A stretch of 64,000 nucleotides of DNA from Warburgia ugandensis. Lineage: Eukaryota > Streptophyta > Magnoliopsida > Canellales > Canellaceae. How positions within the stretch are numbered: position 1 is the stretch's first letter; every line of letters begins with the position of its first letter. Below the pieces are notes generated by a model. That model searched no databases and was not told the origin of the DNA. It was given only the letters and a program-made list of their open reading frames with translations. Shown here in pieces: positions 1 through 13,561 of the stretch. The DNA lies in assembly GCA_035236585.1 (NCBI GenBank), contig CP141127.1, positions 63,407,495 to 63,471,494 of the forward strand, read 5' to 3'. Both the position numbers and the translations under genes were made by a program.

Positions 1-1257
1 AATGGAAATGCAACCATAATATTTTTCTATGGAAAGAACCATGCATATGTAGCTAAATTTATTGTTGAAACTCTAGTATTTAGAACAACCCAACAGGATT
101 AAATCCCTATACTAAGTGATTAGCAATAGTGAAAATGAATTTCATGGTGTTCAATTACTTTTTTGATTTATGATTATTGATTGCTAAAAGTTTTGTGGTA
201 CTATAGTATAATATTGATAATTTTGTTAGAAAGGTGATATATTTATTCATGAATAAAGTATATGGATTAATTTATTCATTAGAAGTACATATACTACTAT
301 ATATGCTATTAATTCAATATAGTACTTGGATTTGTTGGGAACAAAAATTGACTTAGTAAATAAATTGTAGGTCATCTAAGAATAGCTATTTGACTCAGAT
401 AATTATTTAATTCTAAGCTATATAGTTATATTCTAAGAACAACAGTATATTCGAAATGGTTACATTCTTTGGGAACAGCTATATGACCCAATGCGAATAT
501 TTTTTTCACGTAAATTACATTTATTAGGAACAATAATTTGACTTGATAAATGATCTAATAAATTAAAATTTGAACTTGTTGCTATAAGTATGATGGTGTG
601 AATATAATGATGTTGTGATGAATGTTTTATTGAAATAGGAAAGTATTGAATATTCATATGATTATAAATGTCTATAAGAAATTATGAAATGTTAAGCTTA
701 ATTTGTTGTTAATGATTTGTTAATTGTAGCATATTTTGTCTCTCCGTGTGTGTTAAAATTTCTATTTTATTATAGTGTTGGCGTCCTAGGTTTATTAAGA
801 TTTAGCTTTTTATTGCTAAGCCATTGACTCACCCTAGTTGGCAGATATTCAGGTGGTCAGACTAGATCCACTCTACGCTTCACAGATGCTCAAGTACCCT
901 AGGTTTAAAACTACACCATACAGATTCTCCATCTTCAAAAGAATTATGACTTTCATGCATTTCACTTGGGTTGCATTTTGGGGGATGATAGGAACTCTTT
1001 TTAGTTTGTAATATGTTTATAATATGTTTAAGTTTGAGAACTTGATTTTGTGATAGATCTGTGTGGATTTATATTTGCTGTGTGATAGTTTCTTTAGTGC
1101 TATGTGAATGATTCTAATTATTGCTTTAATTAGAAATTTCTGTACATTTGTGTTTGCTAAATGTGATAATGACATGGGTGTGGGTAGATGCCTTGAACAA
1201 CAAAAGTAGTGTTGTCCATTACTTGAAAAAGGGCCCATCCACAAAATGGGTTGTGAC
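1..1257 (+). mobile_element. LTR-like remnant, probably Gypsy type
   Basis: AT-rich, with no coding potential seen. It ends in GGGTTGTGACA at 1247-1257, which has the form of an LTR terminus (RC TGTCACAACCC). The stretch near 825-900 (gactcaccctagtt and following) resembles the R/U5 part of plant Gypsy LTRs. The left end lies outside the window, so neither a partner LTR nor a target duplication can be checked. This is inference from texture and one terminus only. Confidence 0.3.
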
Positions 1258-2218
1258 ATAATATATAGTTTAGCTCATTTAACAAACACTTAGACAGTTA
1301 TATCCATTGAGTGTATTGAAAACAAGATCGAGTCTTATGTATAAAATACTTTTGCACACCATAATGCATTCTAAGAACCTTACCCAAGATGACTGACAAA
1401 ACTTCATCTCCATATAAATGGCAATGAACATGTAGTAAGTGCATTAGAATGTAGAATTTTACTCCACTTGAGAACTATTTAAGGTTTACAAGGAGTAAGA
1501 ATTCTATTTCTCGTTATCTTGTTAGGCATAGAGATGGTAATATGTATTATTTAATCTATCAAGGTTGTCTAATTCAAGTGATAAATACTTATATCTAAGA
1601 ATGATGGTGATTGTTGTTGTAGCTTAGAAGGTAAGGTTATATCAGCATATATTATTCACAAAAGCTTTTAAGAAAAGATCTTTTAATTGGCCTACCCAAG
1701 CATTCTTTTAAGAAAAGCAAATTTTGTAATGTTTGTCAAATGGAAAGTAAACAAAAAGTTCTTTCAAAATAAAGAATGTAGTTTCAATTGAAAGAGCTTT
1801 ACAATTGTTGCATGTGAATTTGTTTGGCTACTTCCAAAATATTTAGCCTTGGTGATAAAAAGTATGCATTAGTTGTTATTGATGACTTTTTAAGATTTAT
1901 ATAGGTTAAGTTTTTTCCTTTAGAAGATGAAATTTGTAAATTCTTTTTCCAACTTTGCAAGAAACTTAGAAATGAAAAATGTTTCACCATTTCTTCAATT
2001 ATAGGTGACAATAGAGGTGAATTCAAAAATTAGTATCTTGAAAGTTGTGTTCAAGTATGGCATCAACAATAACTTTTCAGATGCTAGAACTCTTTAACAA
2101 AATATTACTATTAGAAGGAAGAACAGATCGTTAGAGGAATTTACTAAGACCATGCTAAATGAAAATGATTTGCCAAAATGCTTTCAAGTAGATGCACCAT
2201 GTCCAAAGGAGACTCAAA

Positions 2219-2424
2219 ACGGAACTAGTTAGAAGGAGTGAGACAATGCAAGTAGATGGTTCTAAAAGGGGCATGGGGAAGGCCCAAGAGAACATGGATA
2301 GAAGTGGTGAGAAAAGATTTTAAAATTTTGGGACTAAATGAAGCCATGGTACTTAATAGAGGGGAATGGAAGAATAAGATTCATGTGACTAACTCTTAAT
2401 TGGGATAAGGTCTTGATGATGACC
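2219..2424 (+). mobile_element. RTE-type LINE, 3' tail fragment
   Basis: About 205 bp that closely match the 3' end of the LINE at 27115-28323. Both share the blocks agaaggagtgag, aacatggatagaagtggtga / atgtggatggaagtggtgag, and gggactaaatgaagccatgg, and both run to the tail ggtcttgatgatga. The RTE clade commonly ends in short TGA or similar tandem repeats rather than long poly(A), which fits. The copy is severely 5'-truncated and lies inside the integrase region of the Copia element, in the same orientation as it. Confidence 0.75.
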
Positions 2425-4772
2425 ATGAGACCTACTTTAAAAGAAAAAATAACTCCATATGAACTTTTAAAAGGTAGGAAACCCAATATTTCATACTTTC
2501 ATGCATTTTATAAGCTTTTCATTTTGAACAATGGTAAGGATAATCTTAGAAAGCTAATGCTAAATCTAATGAAGATATCTTTCTTGGTCATTTAGTGTGT
2601 AGTAATGCTTATAGAGTTTTTAACTTGAGAACTCTTGCAGTAGAAAAGAAAATTCCTGTTATTTATTGATAAATTTGCCCCTTTAAGAAAGCCATTTAAC
2701 TATTTCAAAGGATGATCTTGTCCAATAAATAGAGATTTTCAGCACCAATGGAGAAATAACTATTTCAAAGGATTTTAAGACTTCTACTAGGACAAGAAGA
2801 TCCACTTCAAACATTGCTAAGAGAATGAAGATGTGGATATAGTCATACATAGGACTACATTAAAGGTGATCCATCATCTAGGGTAAAAGCATGAGCTAAG
2901 TTAAGGAATGTATGCTAATTTGTTGCTTTCTTATCTCAAATTTAACCTAAGAATGCTTGTGATGCATGTGAGATATTGATTTGGTAAAGGTTGTGCTAGA
3001 AGAGTTGAAGTAGTTTGAAAGGAATGAGGTGTGAACCCTTGATCCTAAACATCATGATCATCCTATTATTGGAACCAAATAGGTTTTCAAACATAAACTT
3101 GATAAACTCTCTTCAGTGGTTAAGAACAAGGATAAATTAGTAGCTCAAGGATATTCCCTAGAAGAAAGAATAGATTATGATGAGTCATTTGTACCAAATT
3201 TCTAGACAAACAAAATTATAAAGTTCCATGCATTTTGCGTGTTAGAACTATTTCAAAATCCTTGTTCCTAGACCTCATGATCATCCTATTATAATATCTA
3301 AGTAGGTTTTCAAAAACAAACTTGATGAGCTTGGTTTAGTGGTTAAAAATTAAGTTAGAATAGTAGCCCAAGGATGTTCTGAAGAAGAAAGAGTATATTT
3401 TTGATGAGATATTTGCACTAGTTGCGACATCAAAAGCAATTATAGTGCTCCATTCATTTAGATGTTTCAGCAATTTTAGACTTTACTAAATGGATGTAAA
3501 GAGCACTTTTTCAAATGACTTTATAAATGAGGAGTTTTATGTTGAACAACTTCTGGTTTTGAAAATCCTAAACTTCCAAACCACATTTTCAAATTGTGTA
3601 AAGCTTTTTATGGTTAGAAGCAAGCTCTAAGAGCTTTGTATGAAAGACTGAGAAAGTTTTTCTATAAACAATAGTTTTTGAAGAGAAAAAGTTAACACAA
3701 CTCTTTTAAGCAAAACCAAAGGCAATGACATACTTGTAGTTCAAATTTATGTTGATGACATTGTATTTGGTGCTACTGATGAGACCATGCACAAGGAGTT
3801 GTCCAAGTATATGCAGGCAAAATTTGGGATTAGCATAATAAATGAGCTCAACTTCTTTCTTGGACTCTAAGTAAGCAAGCACAAGATGGTATCATGATCA
3901 ACTAAGCCAAATATATCAAATAGCTACTCAAAAGATTTCGAATGGAGAAGGCCAAGCCAATTGGTATCCAAATACACCATTCTTGAAGCTTAAAAGGCAT
4001 AAAAGAGGCCAAAGTGTTGACATTAAAAAATATAAAAGCATGATAGACATGATATTCAATTTATTGTGTGTGATGAGCTAAATTTTAACATGATGATAAA
4101 GAATCACATCTTATTCTTATTAAAAGGATCTTTAGATTCTTGTTCAAGTACCACACTTTGAATAGTGGTATGATAGAAATAGTTCCTTTTTTGTTAATGT
4201 ATATAGTGATGCTAATTATGGAGGTTGTAGAATTGATCATATCTCTTTTGTGATAATCCTGCTGCTATCAACCTCTCGAAAAATTCATTTAGAACTCCAA
4301 AAACAATCAAATTAAGATTAGACATCATTTTCTTATAGATTGTACAAAAAGGCAATATCTTGCGTGAATTTATTAGGATTGAGAAATAATTGGTTGACAT
4401 TTTCATCAAACCATTCAATAAGGATAGATTTTGTATGATTATAAGAGAATTAAGTATGAGAAAATGTCTTTGATTGGCTAGATGCATGTATGATTCAAAT
4501 TATAGATCAAATGTTTTCAAAATACAGAAATTCACACAATTTTTACTACAATTGTGAGCATTAGCTTACTAGTACAATCTTGATAGCCAGCTAGTTCGTG
4601 CAACTTTGTTTTTGTTGAATTAATTGGCTATTCTATAAGTAGTAATTGAATGCAATTCAATTTTTGTTCTACAAAATTTTTCAAAGTCAACTACTATTTG
4701 TTAATAGCTAATTGCTTATTTTTCTTGAATGATTATGAGCCTAAGTCACAGTTGGCGATAACTTAATATTAG

Positions 4773-4877
<105 letters not shown>

Positions 4878-5167
4878 CCAATTATTACTTATGTAAAAAC
4901 AGGTTGCAAATAGTAAAATCGAGGTTTGAAGCATGTTTTAAACCCTTCCTTATATAGTAGCTGGACTTGCAGATGCACGTTTCCCATTTCCAATGAGCTT
5001 GTAACTCAAATGCTCTAGAACCTTAGAATTCACTCACATCCAATCTTTCACCATGTTCTTATTTGGGCTACTAGATTTGTGTTCTTAATTTCTTGGCATG
5101 GATATTGGCAAGAATTAATTGAAACTTTAGCATGGGCTCATGAAAGCACACCTTTGGATAATTTGAT

Positions 5168-6570
5168 TTAATGGAGGGTTAAACTTGTGGCTCTTTCCAT
5201 TGTACAAGTAAGATTGGTTGTAATAGCCCCTGACCATTTTCCCTTGATCCTCCCCATTGAAATCACTCCATAAGTCAAGCATCCACTTCGAACCTTTGAA
5301 ATCAAAACTTTCCTACAATCCCAAAATCCCACAAAAACCAATCGAACCATGGCTAGATTGAAGCAAAGGAAGAAATCCAAATAGTTCACTCCCTTGAAGA
5401 CTTCAAAAGCATTTTCAAATAGAGAAATCACTTATGGAACAATTCCAAAGGTAGAACCTAGTTAGATAGAGGGTGGAGAACTTAAGAAAGTCAACCAGTC
5501 TCAAGTGAAGAGAAAAAGAATGTTGGAGGATTCATCCTCAGAAGCCAAAAAAGAAAATTGTTGATGATGGAAAATAAAGTAAAGGATTAATAGTAACTTA
5601 TGAGGATGAGGAAATCTTCACTAAACTAAGTTGGTTTCAGAATCTCATAAAGATGGAGATTTCTGTGGAGACGATTTGTACAAAAGGTCTATTCTATAGG
5701 ATGAGCTTGTGTTCAGATTGGTCTAAAAATTCTCAAGTTGGAAAGATGGTTTGAGAATGTAAAGCACAATGGTTTCTTTGAATTATAAGTAGCATCCTGT
5801 GAATCATTTGTAAGGGCATTCTACTCCAAAATGGAGAAACTTTCATATGGCTCTATTTAGAATCATGGAAATGGAAAAAGCATTGTGCTTAATTCCAAGG
5901 AACTAGGAAAAAGGATGAGAATCTCCTATGAAGTACCACATTTTGAAAATAAGCTCAAACTTGAAGCTACTAAGAAGAAGGTTCTTTAGCTAGCACTTGG
6001 TCAATCAAATGTAAATGAAAAGGCTCAAGTCAAAGTTAGTTCCTTAATTTGGAAGCTAGACTAATAAACTTGTATTTGCACAACTCTTTTACCCAACCTT
6101 GGCATGAAACTCATGCTAATGAGATGGAATTATATTTGATTCACAAGATTCAAACAAGGAAGAAAATTAATGTTTGTATTTGCACAAGTCTTTTACCCAC
6201 CCTTGGCAACGAAAGTCATGCTAATGAGATGGAATTATAATTGATTCACAAGATTTAGACATGGAAGAAAATTAGTGTTGCCCATATGATTCTTGACCAT
6301 ATGTGGGGGTATAGGAATAAGGAGAAAGTTACTTTACCTTGTGGCATCTTTATCACTCATATGGTGATGAAGTTTGCCTAAGATCTAGTAGAGCAAGATG
6401 CAATATGCTTCATTACAGTCCATCTTATCCCCTGAACCACTTTAGGTATGTGCTTGAAAGTGGAGATTCGATCAAGAAAGGAAAAAGAAGGATATGACAA
6501 CTGAAACTCCTCATCATCCTCTAACACACTAATACTTTCCTTTACCAATAATTCTCGTAGCAATTACAAT
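5168..6570 (+). mobile_element. Post-pol domain of the Copia fossil
   Basis: Degenerate coding sequence downstream of pol, on the plus strand. Short readable pieces such as ELYLIHKIQTRKKINV (about 6127-6174) and THMVMKFA (about 6355-6378) resemble the plant-transposon protein domain that often follows pol in Sireviruses. No function is claimed. It is part of the element at 1300-7950 and is broken. Confidence 0.4.
6071..6278 (+). repeat. 104-bp tandem duplication
   Basis: Two adjacent copies, 6071-6174 and 6175-6278, each starting tgtatttgcacaa and containing gctaatgagatggaattata. Identity is high by eye, about 90%. It lies within the downstream domain of the Copia fossil. Confidence 0.85.
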
Positions 6571-6801
6571 ACGCATTGATTGACTATATATTTGACATTT
6601 CTTTTGAGTGCGATAATGTTTTTAGTTTCTTTTTTGCCGTTGTTTGGGTTTTCTAAGTTGCATGGTTTGGCATGTACTCCAATGTTTCTATGAATATTTG
6701 TACATATGGGTTTCTTAGTCAATGAAATTCAATCTTTTAAAGCCAAACTGTGTTCATTATATATTACTTTATTCATTAACAATGCCTTTTGCATGCTCTC
6801 A

Positions 6802-7005
6802 GGGGGAGCTCTTCTTTCTTCTAATAATGACCTACAAATTTTTTCTGAGGAGCTTCACATAAGAGGGAGTGCTAATATTTTTTATGCTTCATTCTTCTTT
6901 GTACAACATTCCTCATTTCCTACCTATTTTATTTTGACAAAAAGAGGGAAAGCTTTTGTAAAAAGACTTGCTTCCTTAAAAATGTTTTGTTATAATAAAA
7001 AAGGG
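6802..7005 (+). repeat. Series of polypurine-tract-like motifs
   Basis: Purine runs agggggag (about 6801), agagggag (about 6862), agagggaaag (about 6943) and aaaaaagggaaga (about 6997) lie in the 200 bp before a TTTGATTTTGATGATAA-like LTR start. Repeated polypurine tracts just upstream of the 3' LTR are a known non-coding signature of Sireviruses. Assignment is by position and composition. Confidence 0.45.
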
Positions 7006-7011
7006 AAGATT

Positions 7012-7950
7012 TAGCCCAAACCTTTTTGATTTTGATGATAAAAAAACCTAATTACTTGATTTGACCTTGTTTTTGCATGTATATGGTGTCCATCACAAGT
7101 TTAGACAAGTTTGAAGATGTTTAAAGGAAAAAAAGAAGATCAATATTCAAGTTCTTGATACTCTACCTGGCTGTGTAAGAATCTATAGTTAGCTATGGAA
7201 GAACAAGGATGCAAGGGTACCAAATTTAACTAAGTAGTTAGTAGTTGAGTCTCAAATGGCTCTCTTTGACCTTTTAGAAGATTTGTTCTCACAAGTGGCT
7301 TCTATGTGACTCTGTCAGTTTCTCATTATTTTTCATAACTTTGAAATCTTATCCAGCTCTCTTATGGACTCTATGGGTTGTCTCAATTTTTTTATTTTTT
7401 TTCTACAATAGAAACTTCCCAATGTAGCTACAACTTGAAGACTAGCCACGAACTTTGTTTAAAAAAGTTTTGACATCCCAACTAGCTACTACCTTGCGAT
7501 TAGCTAGTTTTCATACATGTTCATGTGCTTATGATTCTTCAGATGAAAATTTAACAGCAAGTTGAAGGTGGAATCGTAGCCAGCTATCATGTCTTGTTAC
7601 TTGGAGATGTTCTTAAGATGGAGATGAACCTGCCAACTATCTAAGAAGAACTAGCTGGCTTCCACTTAATTAAAGTGGGTTTTGATCATCTAGGTTTAGG
7701 CTAGACGACTACCACATTAGATCTGATGAGCCAAGATCTTGAAAGTTTAATTTCAAAAGATGTATTTTGCAAAAACATTCAACTACATTAAGTCTAGGTA
7801 GTGGTAATATAAACCCATCCATCCTCTAAGAGGAGTTTTCTTTAAATATAACATAGATAACTCAATAGATTTGATTGTAATGGGATGAATTGATGGTTTT
7901 TCTTCATGACTTGGTAATAAATATTAATATATATGCTCTTTCCAGACATA
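7012..7950 (+). mobile_element. Probable 3' LTR of the Copia fossil
   Basis: Follows the last polypurine run and begins with tttagcccaaacc and ttttgattttgatgataa, wording typical of Sirevirus LTR starts. No second LTR copy is in the window, so the right boundary (about 7950) is a guess. No genes are seen in it. Confidence 0.3.
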
Positions 7951-8890
7951 TTCTTAATACACCCCCTCTCAACCTAAGCCCTTGCCAAATATATCCTCAG
8001 GACACTCCCTTCAACATGCAAGCATCATACATCCCCTAAAGGAATGTGATGCACTAGTAAAATTTCTCCTTCTATAGAGGCTTAGAAAAGAAATTTTTTA
8101 CTATTCCAAATTGATAATTGCACTAATAAAAATTACTATTATTCTCATTGCAAATCACCACTGGTATATATAACAACTTGATAACATCCCATCACAATAA
8201 TTTTTCTACATTGTGGTAAACTGTGCACATCATAGTATCACTATTTAGTGTCATGTTCCACAAACTTGAAGAAAGGGTCTACCACTCTATGGGGTAGCTA
8301 TAAAGAAAAGATAAAAATTATTTAAGCATAACCAACCCAATGTTTAAGGCTTGATATTATTTTCGGTAGGCAAGTTGGGTTTTTACTAGTATCCCATAAG
8401 CAAGAGTTGCTACAAAAAAAAAAAAAAACAAAAGGAAAAGGAAAAAGAAAAAGAAAAAGGAAAAGGAAAAGGAAAAGGAAAAGGAAAAAGGAAAAAAAAA
8501 AAAAAGAGCCCTAGTGCATTTTTTTTCAGAGATTTAAGCTATTCATCATGTACAAGATGCAGAAGCTAAGTCACCTATGAGAAATCATCCCATTTGAACA
8601 ATCCTTGTAACTTGTTTTGGTCTTTGAAAAATGAAATAGAAATGAATGGTCTTGATTTTTGAACAAAAGACATAGGCTAAAAGCACTCAATGGTTGTGAA
8701 ATTTGATTTCTAGTCTATCTAAGCTAGTCCAAACATGATGAATGACTTAGATCTAGAAAACATAATTACTGTGATTAAGAAGACAGTGACTACTCCTTAA
8801 GATGCTTGAGTGCATCTACATCTATGAAGATTCCAAGAAAAAATCTCTTAAGCATGAGCACTTCAAACCCATTACATAACCTAAGGAGGG
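7951..8890. other. Non-coding interval with a purine-rich run
   Basis: No gene or known element is recognised. At 8413-8507 there is an A-rich purine tract, mostly (GGAAAA)n with flanking poly(A). The interval ends at the hAT target duplication AAGGAGGG (8883-8890). Confidence 0.6.
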
Positions 8891-8903
8891 TAGGGGTGGC
8901 AAA
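8891..8903 (+). repeat. hAT left terminal inverted repeat
   Basis: TAGGGGTGGCAAA, immediately right of the octamer AAGGAGGG. It pairs with 34538-34550. Confidence 0.85.
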
Positions 8904-9530
8904 TCATGTCCACGAGCAGTGTTCGTGTCATGTCTAGAGTAACCCATTAGAGTATATGAGTTGACACAAATGCGACCCAGTTAATAATTTTGTCAAGAAC
9001 TTGCGACTCAAACATGACCTGATTATTAAATGAGTTGACACGACACGATTCGTGTAACACGATTATGTAAATGGGTCATGTTTGGGTGACACAACATGGC
9101 ATGACTCATGTGACTCGGTTATGTAAATGAGGCATGTTCAGGTGACACAACACGACATGACATAATTCATGTAACACGACCTATTTCTTAAACGAGTAGA
9201 CACATTACAACTCATGAAACATGATTATGTCTAACACGACAAGACATGGAATGACATGTCTGTCAATAAAATTTAGTATTTAGTGTACCCTACTAATACA
9301 ATTCCTGCAATGATTTCTTCAGCAAATATATTATTAACACAAATAAAAAATATCTAAAAATAAAATAAATAAAAAATAGACATAAACAAGGGATACAAAC
9401 CAAACATAACAAATTAATACAAACCATTTAAAAAAGAAAAAAAATGAGAAATAGAGACCAAATAAATACAATCCAAAAATATGAATATACTAAACAACAT
9501 ACATGTCCCATTACTAATTAGGAAAAATAT

Positions 9531-10328
9531 AGAAGTATAAATTAATCTAAATAAACTACTCCAGAGTCTTCAGTTGGTTGAGGTGTTAGTGCAGTAGTAC
9601 TTATGCTCATAATGTCTTCAGCAAGCTCGTCCATACGTGCCTCCTCTGGTCTTCAATTGGTTGAGGTGCACCTAGAAGTTCCACTCCACCATAAGTGTTG
9701 ATTGAGTTGCTTGAGCCATTAGCTTGAGCACCAACTAGGACCCCAAACCTTGAAATAGAATTACATGAATTGATAATGTCAACATCATTCTATTAAGAAT
9801 TTTTTTTTTAAATAATTTTTATCTATAAGCATCGCAAACTTGACTCTAAGTCCACAGTTAATATAGAACAACCTTAGTTGGTAGTTGTTATACCTTGCAC
9901 AATAACCATGACAAATAATAGCATCCTAGCTAGTAATTTCTTTTCCATGATCTCCTTTTGTTCTAAAGTTCAAGCTTATGATACAAAGACTATTTCTAAG
10001 AAATAGAGGATTTTGAATAAATATGATCATGAGTACTTAAAAAATGGGAGCAACACATTTTACACCACTTATATGATATGGTCTTAAAAGAGCACAATAC
10101 TTTTCAAATGATTGCAATAGTAATTGATTGGCAACTAACCAGAACATGAGAGAAATCCAGCTCCATATGAATGACAGCAAATTCATTATCATATATAACA
10201 ATTTAATCTAAGTTATGAAAAGTACAGAAGTACAAATTAATCAAAATGAATTATTCCAGGGTCTTTAGTTAGTTGAGGTGCTCTTGCACTATTACTTATC
10301 CTTACAGTGCCTTCAACAAGCTCATTGG
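9531..10328 (-). repeat. Duplicated terminal segment of hAT transposase gene
   Basis: About 103 bp occur twice, at 9531-9632 and 10225-10328, with roughly 77% identity by eye. Both contain agaagta(t/c)aaattaatc and a ccagrgtctt / agttgaggtg block. Read on the minus strand, each could encode a short acidic C-terminal tail ending in a stop, so this may be a duplicated 3' exon of the transposase. A third partial copy of the gtcttcaattggttgaggtg core is at about 9649. Confidence 0.55.
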
Positions 10329-10489
10329 TAGCAACTATAATAGTAGAGTCTACGATGATATAGAATAAACATACATTAGTCATTACTTAACTCATAAATA
10401 AAAAATATATGTATATATACATCAAATAAAATAAAGTTTAAATATAGAATCATAATTATTATCTTTCAATCCATATAGTCAATATCTTA

Positions 10490-12608
10490 CATAAATTAAT
10501 GCTTGCACGGTATCTGGCTTTAAAGCAATCCTATATTGCTCAAGAACTTGACTACCAACACTAAAAGCATACTTAATGCAACTGTAGATATAGGAATGCG
10601 CAAGACATCACAAGCTATAGCAGCAAGTTTAGGATACCTGAAATCAATATTTTCATTAAATATAAATGTAAATAAGATTATTAAAAATATTAATTTTTTG
10701 AGATAAGAGATTATTAATCAAGCAACCTATATTGATTGCCTTTCAAGAATGTAAGACTGTTTAGTTTTGACTCATGCAACCTTAGTTCATCCAAATAAAG
10801 CTCCACTTGTGATTTTTGCATAGCAAAGAACATTCTTCACTTTCAAATGAATCAAATTCCTAATGCAAATGTATTTATATTATTCAACTTAATGTAATTC
10901 AATTCATAATAAATTACAATATCATAAGTCGCATATGAAATATATAATTACCTTCATCACATGTAAAACCTCTTGACTATATGACAAACTCTACCTATCA
11001 TTAACATCAAGACCATTACCTCTAGCGGTCGAGGAGGATGGGAAAGGATTAGGGAAACTCTTAACCATATATTCATTAAAGAGCAAGAATAACTTTTTCC
11101 AAACTCTGGCAAACTCCAAGCAACCATTACCAAATAATTTCTATTATGAGAATTTCACAAATGAGAACTTATATTTATCATCTAACACACATCCAATTGC
11201 TAAGATGGTGATAAATTCAAACCAATACTTTAAAAACTTGGCAAACATTTGAATGGATGTAGTCTTCATATAATCATCATCACCTCTCATGTATTGTGTT
11301 AAGCTCAAATAAATCATAGATGCTGTCCGAAAGTAGAGATTTGTTGTAGGATATTTGGATCCAAAAAACATGCAAATAACATGATAAAAAATAGCCAAGA
11401 ACTTCAAAATTTTATTGCCTTTTCCCATTTGTCTATAGAAAGGCAATGCTTATAATTTGAGTCACTTAGTTTTAAGTGACAAAATGCACATCGGTAATGA
11501 GGAGCACTTCAAGCATCACATATGTTGAATTCCCTCTTGTAGGACAATCTTAACTTAAGCCCTTTTTTTGTCTCTATTGACATGTGATTCACACACACTA
11601 AAAATTTTTGTTTTCTGCCTTGAGATACTTTGGCATACTTGATGCTCTCTCTCGAATTATTTGAATAACATAATCTATTTCTTTCAATCTCTCAAATTAT
11701 TTAAATAACATAATCTATTTCTTTCCAATCACCTTACACAATCAAATTCAAACATAGCAACAACAACGATGATGAAAGAACTCTCCACCACAAACAAGTG
11801 TGTTTCTGATTTTCAATTGATTCCTTAACAACTCAACAAAAGAATCATTAGCGGAAGCATTGTCTAAAGTGATTGAAAAAAAATCTTTTTCTCAATCCCC
11901 CATTCTTCCAATAACAGGTACACCTTTTCTGCTAAAGATATTCCATTATGTGGAGGTGGTAGAAAATAAAATTTTAAGATCCTCTTGTGTAAGATTAACT
12001 CACTATCTAAAAACTATTTTGTGAGACTTATATAACCATCAGCAATATACGACTAACTCACTATCTAAAAAATATTCTTTCAAACTTATACAACCATCAG
12101 CAATATAAGAAGTCCTCAAATTAGATGTCAAACTTATCCTATTGAGGGCCAACTCCAACATCTATTTTATCTTTCCTTTTTCTCTTCTATACATTCTCAT
12201 TACATCCACTTTTACTATATTTCTACTAATCCACTTTTACAGCTCTAATTCCATTATACTCAACAAATTGAAAAGGAAAATCATGCATAACAACTTCATC
12301 TGCTACTAATGAAAACCTTCAGGTTCAAACATTTTATAATTTAGTGACATAGTCCCTTGACTTTGAGATAGAAGCAACTGACCTATATCATGAGAGTAGC
12401 TCCGCTGATAAGCCTTTAAATGATGTTTTAAATTACTTGTACCAAATTTGCTATCACAAATGTATATTGCAGAGCACTTCTTGCATTTACACCTTTGCCT
12501 TCCATCTTTTGATACTAGAAGGTGTTCAAAAAACTTCCAAACTAAGGACATTGACTTCATATTTCTTTTACCTCTGTTGGATTTCAAAACTAACTTCTTG
12601 TTCTCCAA
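10490..12608 (-). pseudogene. hAT-family transposase, broken
   Basis: Would excise and reinsert the surrounding hAT element. Pieces of a hAT transposase appear in the correct order on the minus strand. A BED-type zinc finger lies at 12306-12608, with CKCKKC and a following H...H in GTSNLKHHLKAY. A core stretch near 11825-11900 reads SITLDNASAND. The segment at 11144-11446 contains SKYPTTNLYF and KFLKYW. The C-terminal dimerisation (hATC) region near 10560-10640 reads YPKLAAIACDVLRIPIST. Stops and frame changes separate these pieces and the reading frame shifts within the hATC region, so no intact product is expected. An upstream exon may lie near 12930. Gene orientation means its promoter side was where the CACTA element landed. 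Confidence 0.85.
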
Positions 12609-13493
12609 ATTAGCAAGTCATTATTGTCCCTGTTCTTGTGCACCAAATTCAAACTATTAGATACATTATTGCTCCCAACTTGTGCCTATATTTTAGTTGA
12701 CAAACAAAATTTAGTTTATATTAAACACCAATACATTCATTAAAAGGTCATATTAATCAAAACAAGAAACATCACAAAAACATATAGAATTAAACAAACA
12801 AGAATCAAACTCTATAAAGAATCAAACAAATAACAATTATATAGAAAATAAGCAAAGAAAAACATATAACTAGAGTGAGGAATAAAGAGTGAAACAAAGA
12901 GCTAAAGAAAGAACAAGTAAGAAGCACATACTTGTGGTGGTGTAGGTGTGCTTAAGGTGTAAGAATTCTTTAAGATATCTGGAAATAAAAAGGCAAAATT
13001 CTATGACCAACCATCAATAGTTTGAAAGATGAAAAGAAATAGTGTGTCACAACCTTTTCTAAATTGAAGATCTTTTCAGTAAACAATTTTCAGCAGTTAT
13101 TCTCTTCTTTCTTCTGACTACAACTTCCATCTAAAATTGTTAGTTGTAAGGGGGTGAGTATGACAACTCACAATGAGAGTTTACTTAGTAGGTTAAACCA
13201 TCATGTCAAATCAAAACCCATATCTACCGTGACAAACAAGCAACATAAAGGGAACAGTTAATAGTGTTATGCAATGAGACATGGAGTGATTTAAAGGGAA
13301 GAAAAACCTCCTAGGGCTTCCATGCAAAAGCCCTAAATCTATCCCTCTCCTCTTAGTTTTCCTCTTCAGCCCACTTCTTCATCTCCTCTTAGCCCTTTGT
13401 TTCATTTTTCTTTTCTAGGGGTTCCAATTTCCAAAGTTCCATGCAAGAGGCCCCAATTCTTTTTCCCTTTCTCCTTTCTCCTTCCTTCTTTAG

Positions 13494-13561
13494 TTCTTCT
13501 TCTTCTTCTTCTTCTTCTTCTTCTTCTTCTTCTTCTTCTTCTTCTTCTTCTTCTTCTTCTC
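13494..13561 (+). repeat. (TTC)n microsatellite
   Basis: About 22 uninterrupted TTC units. The long Leu/Phe-rich or Lys-rich frames across it are artefacts of the repeat. Confidence 0.97.
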
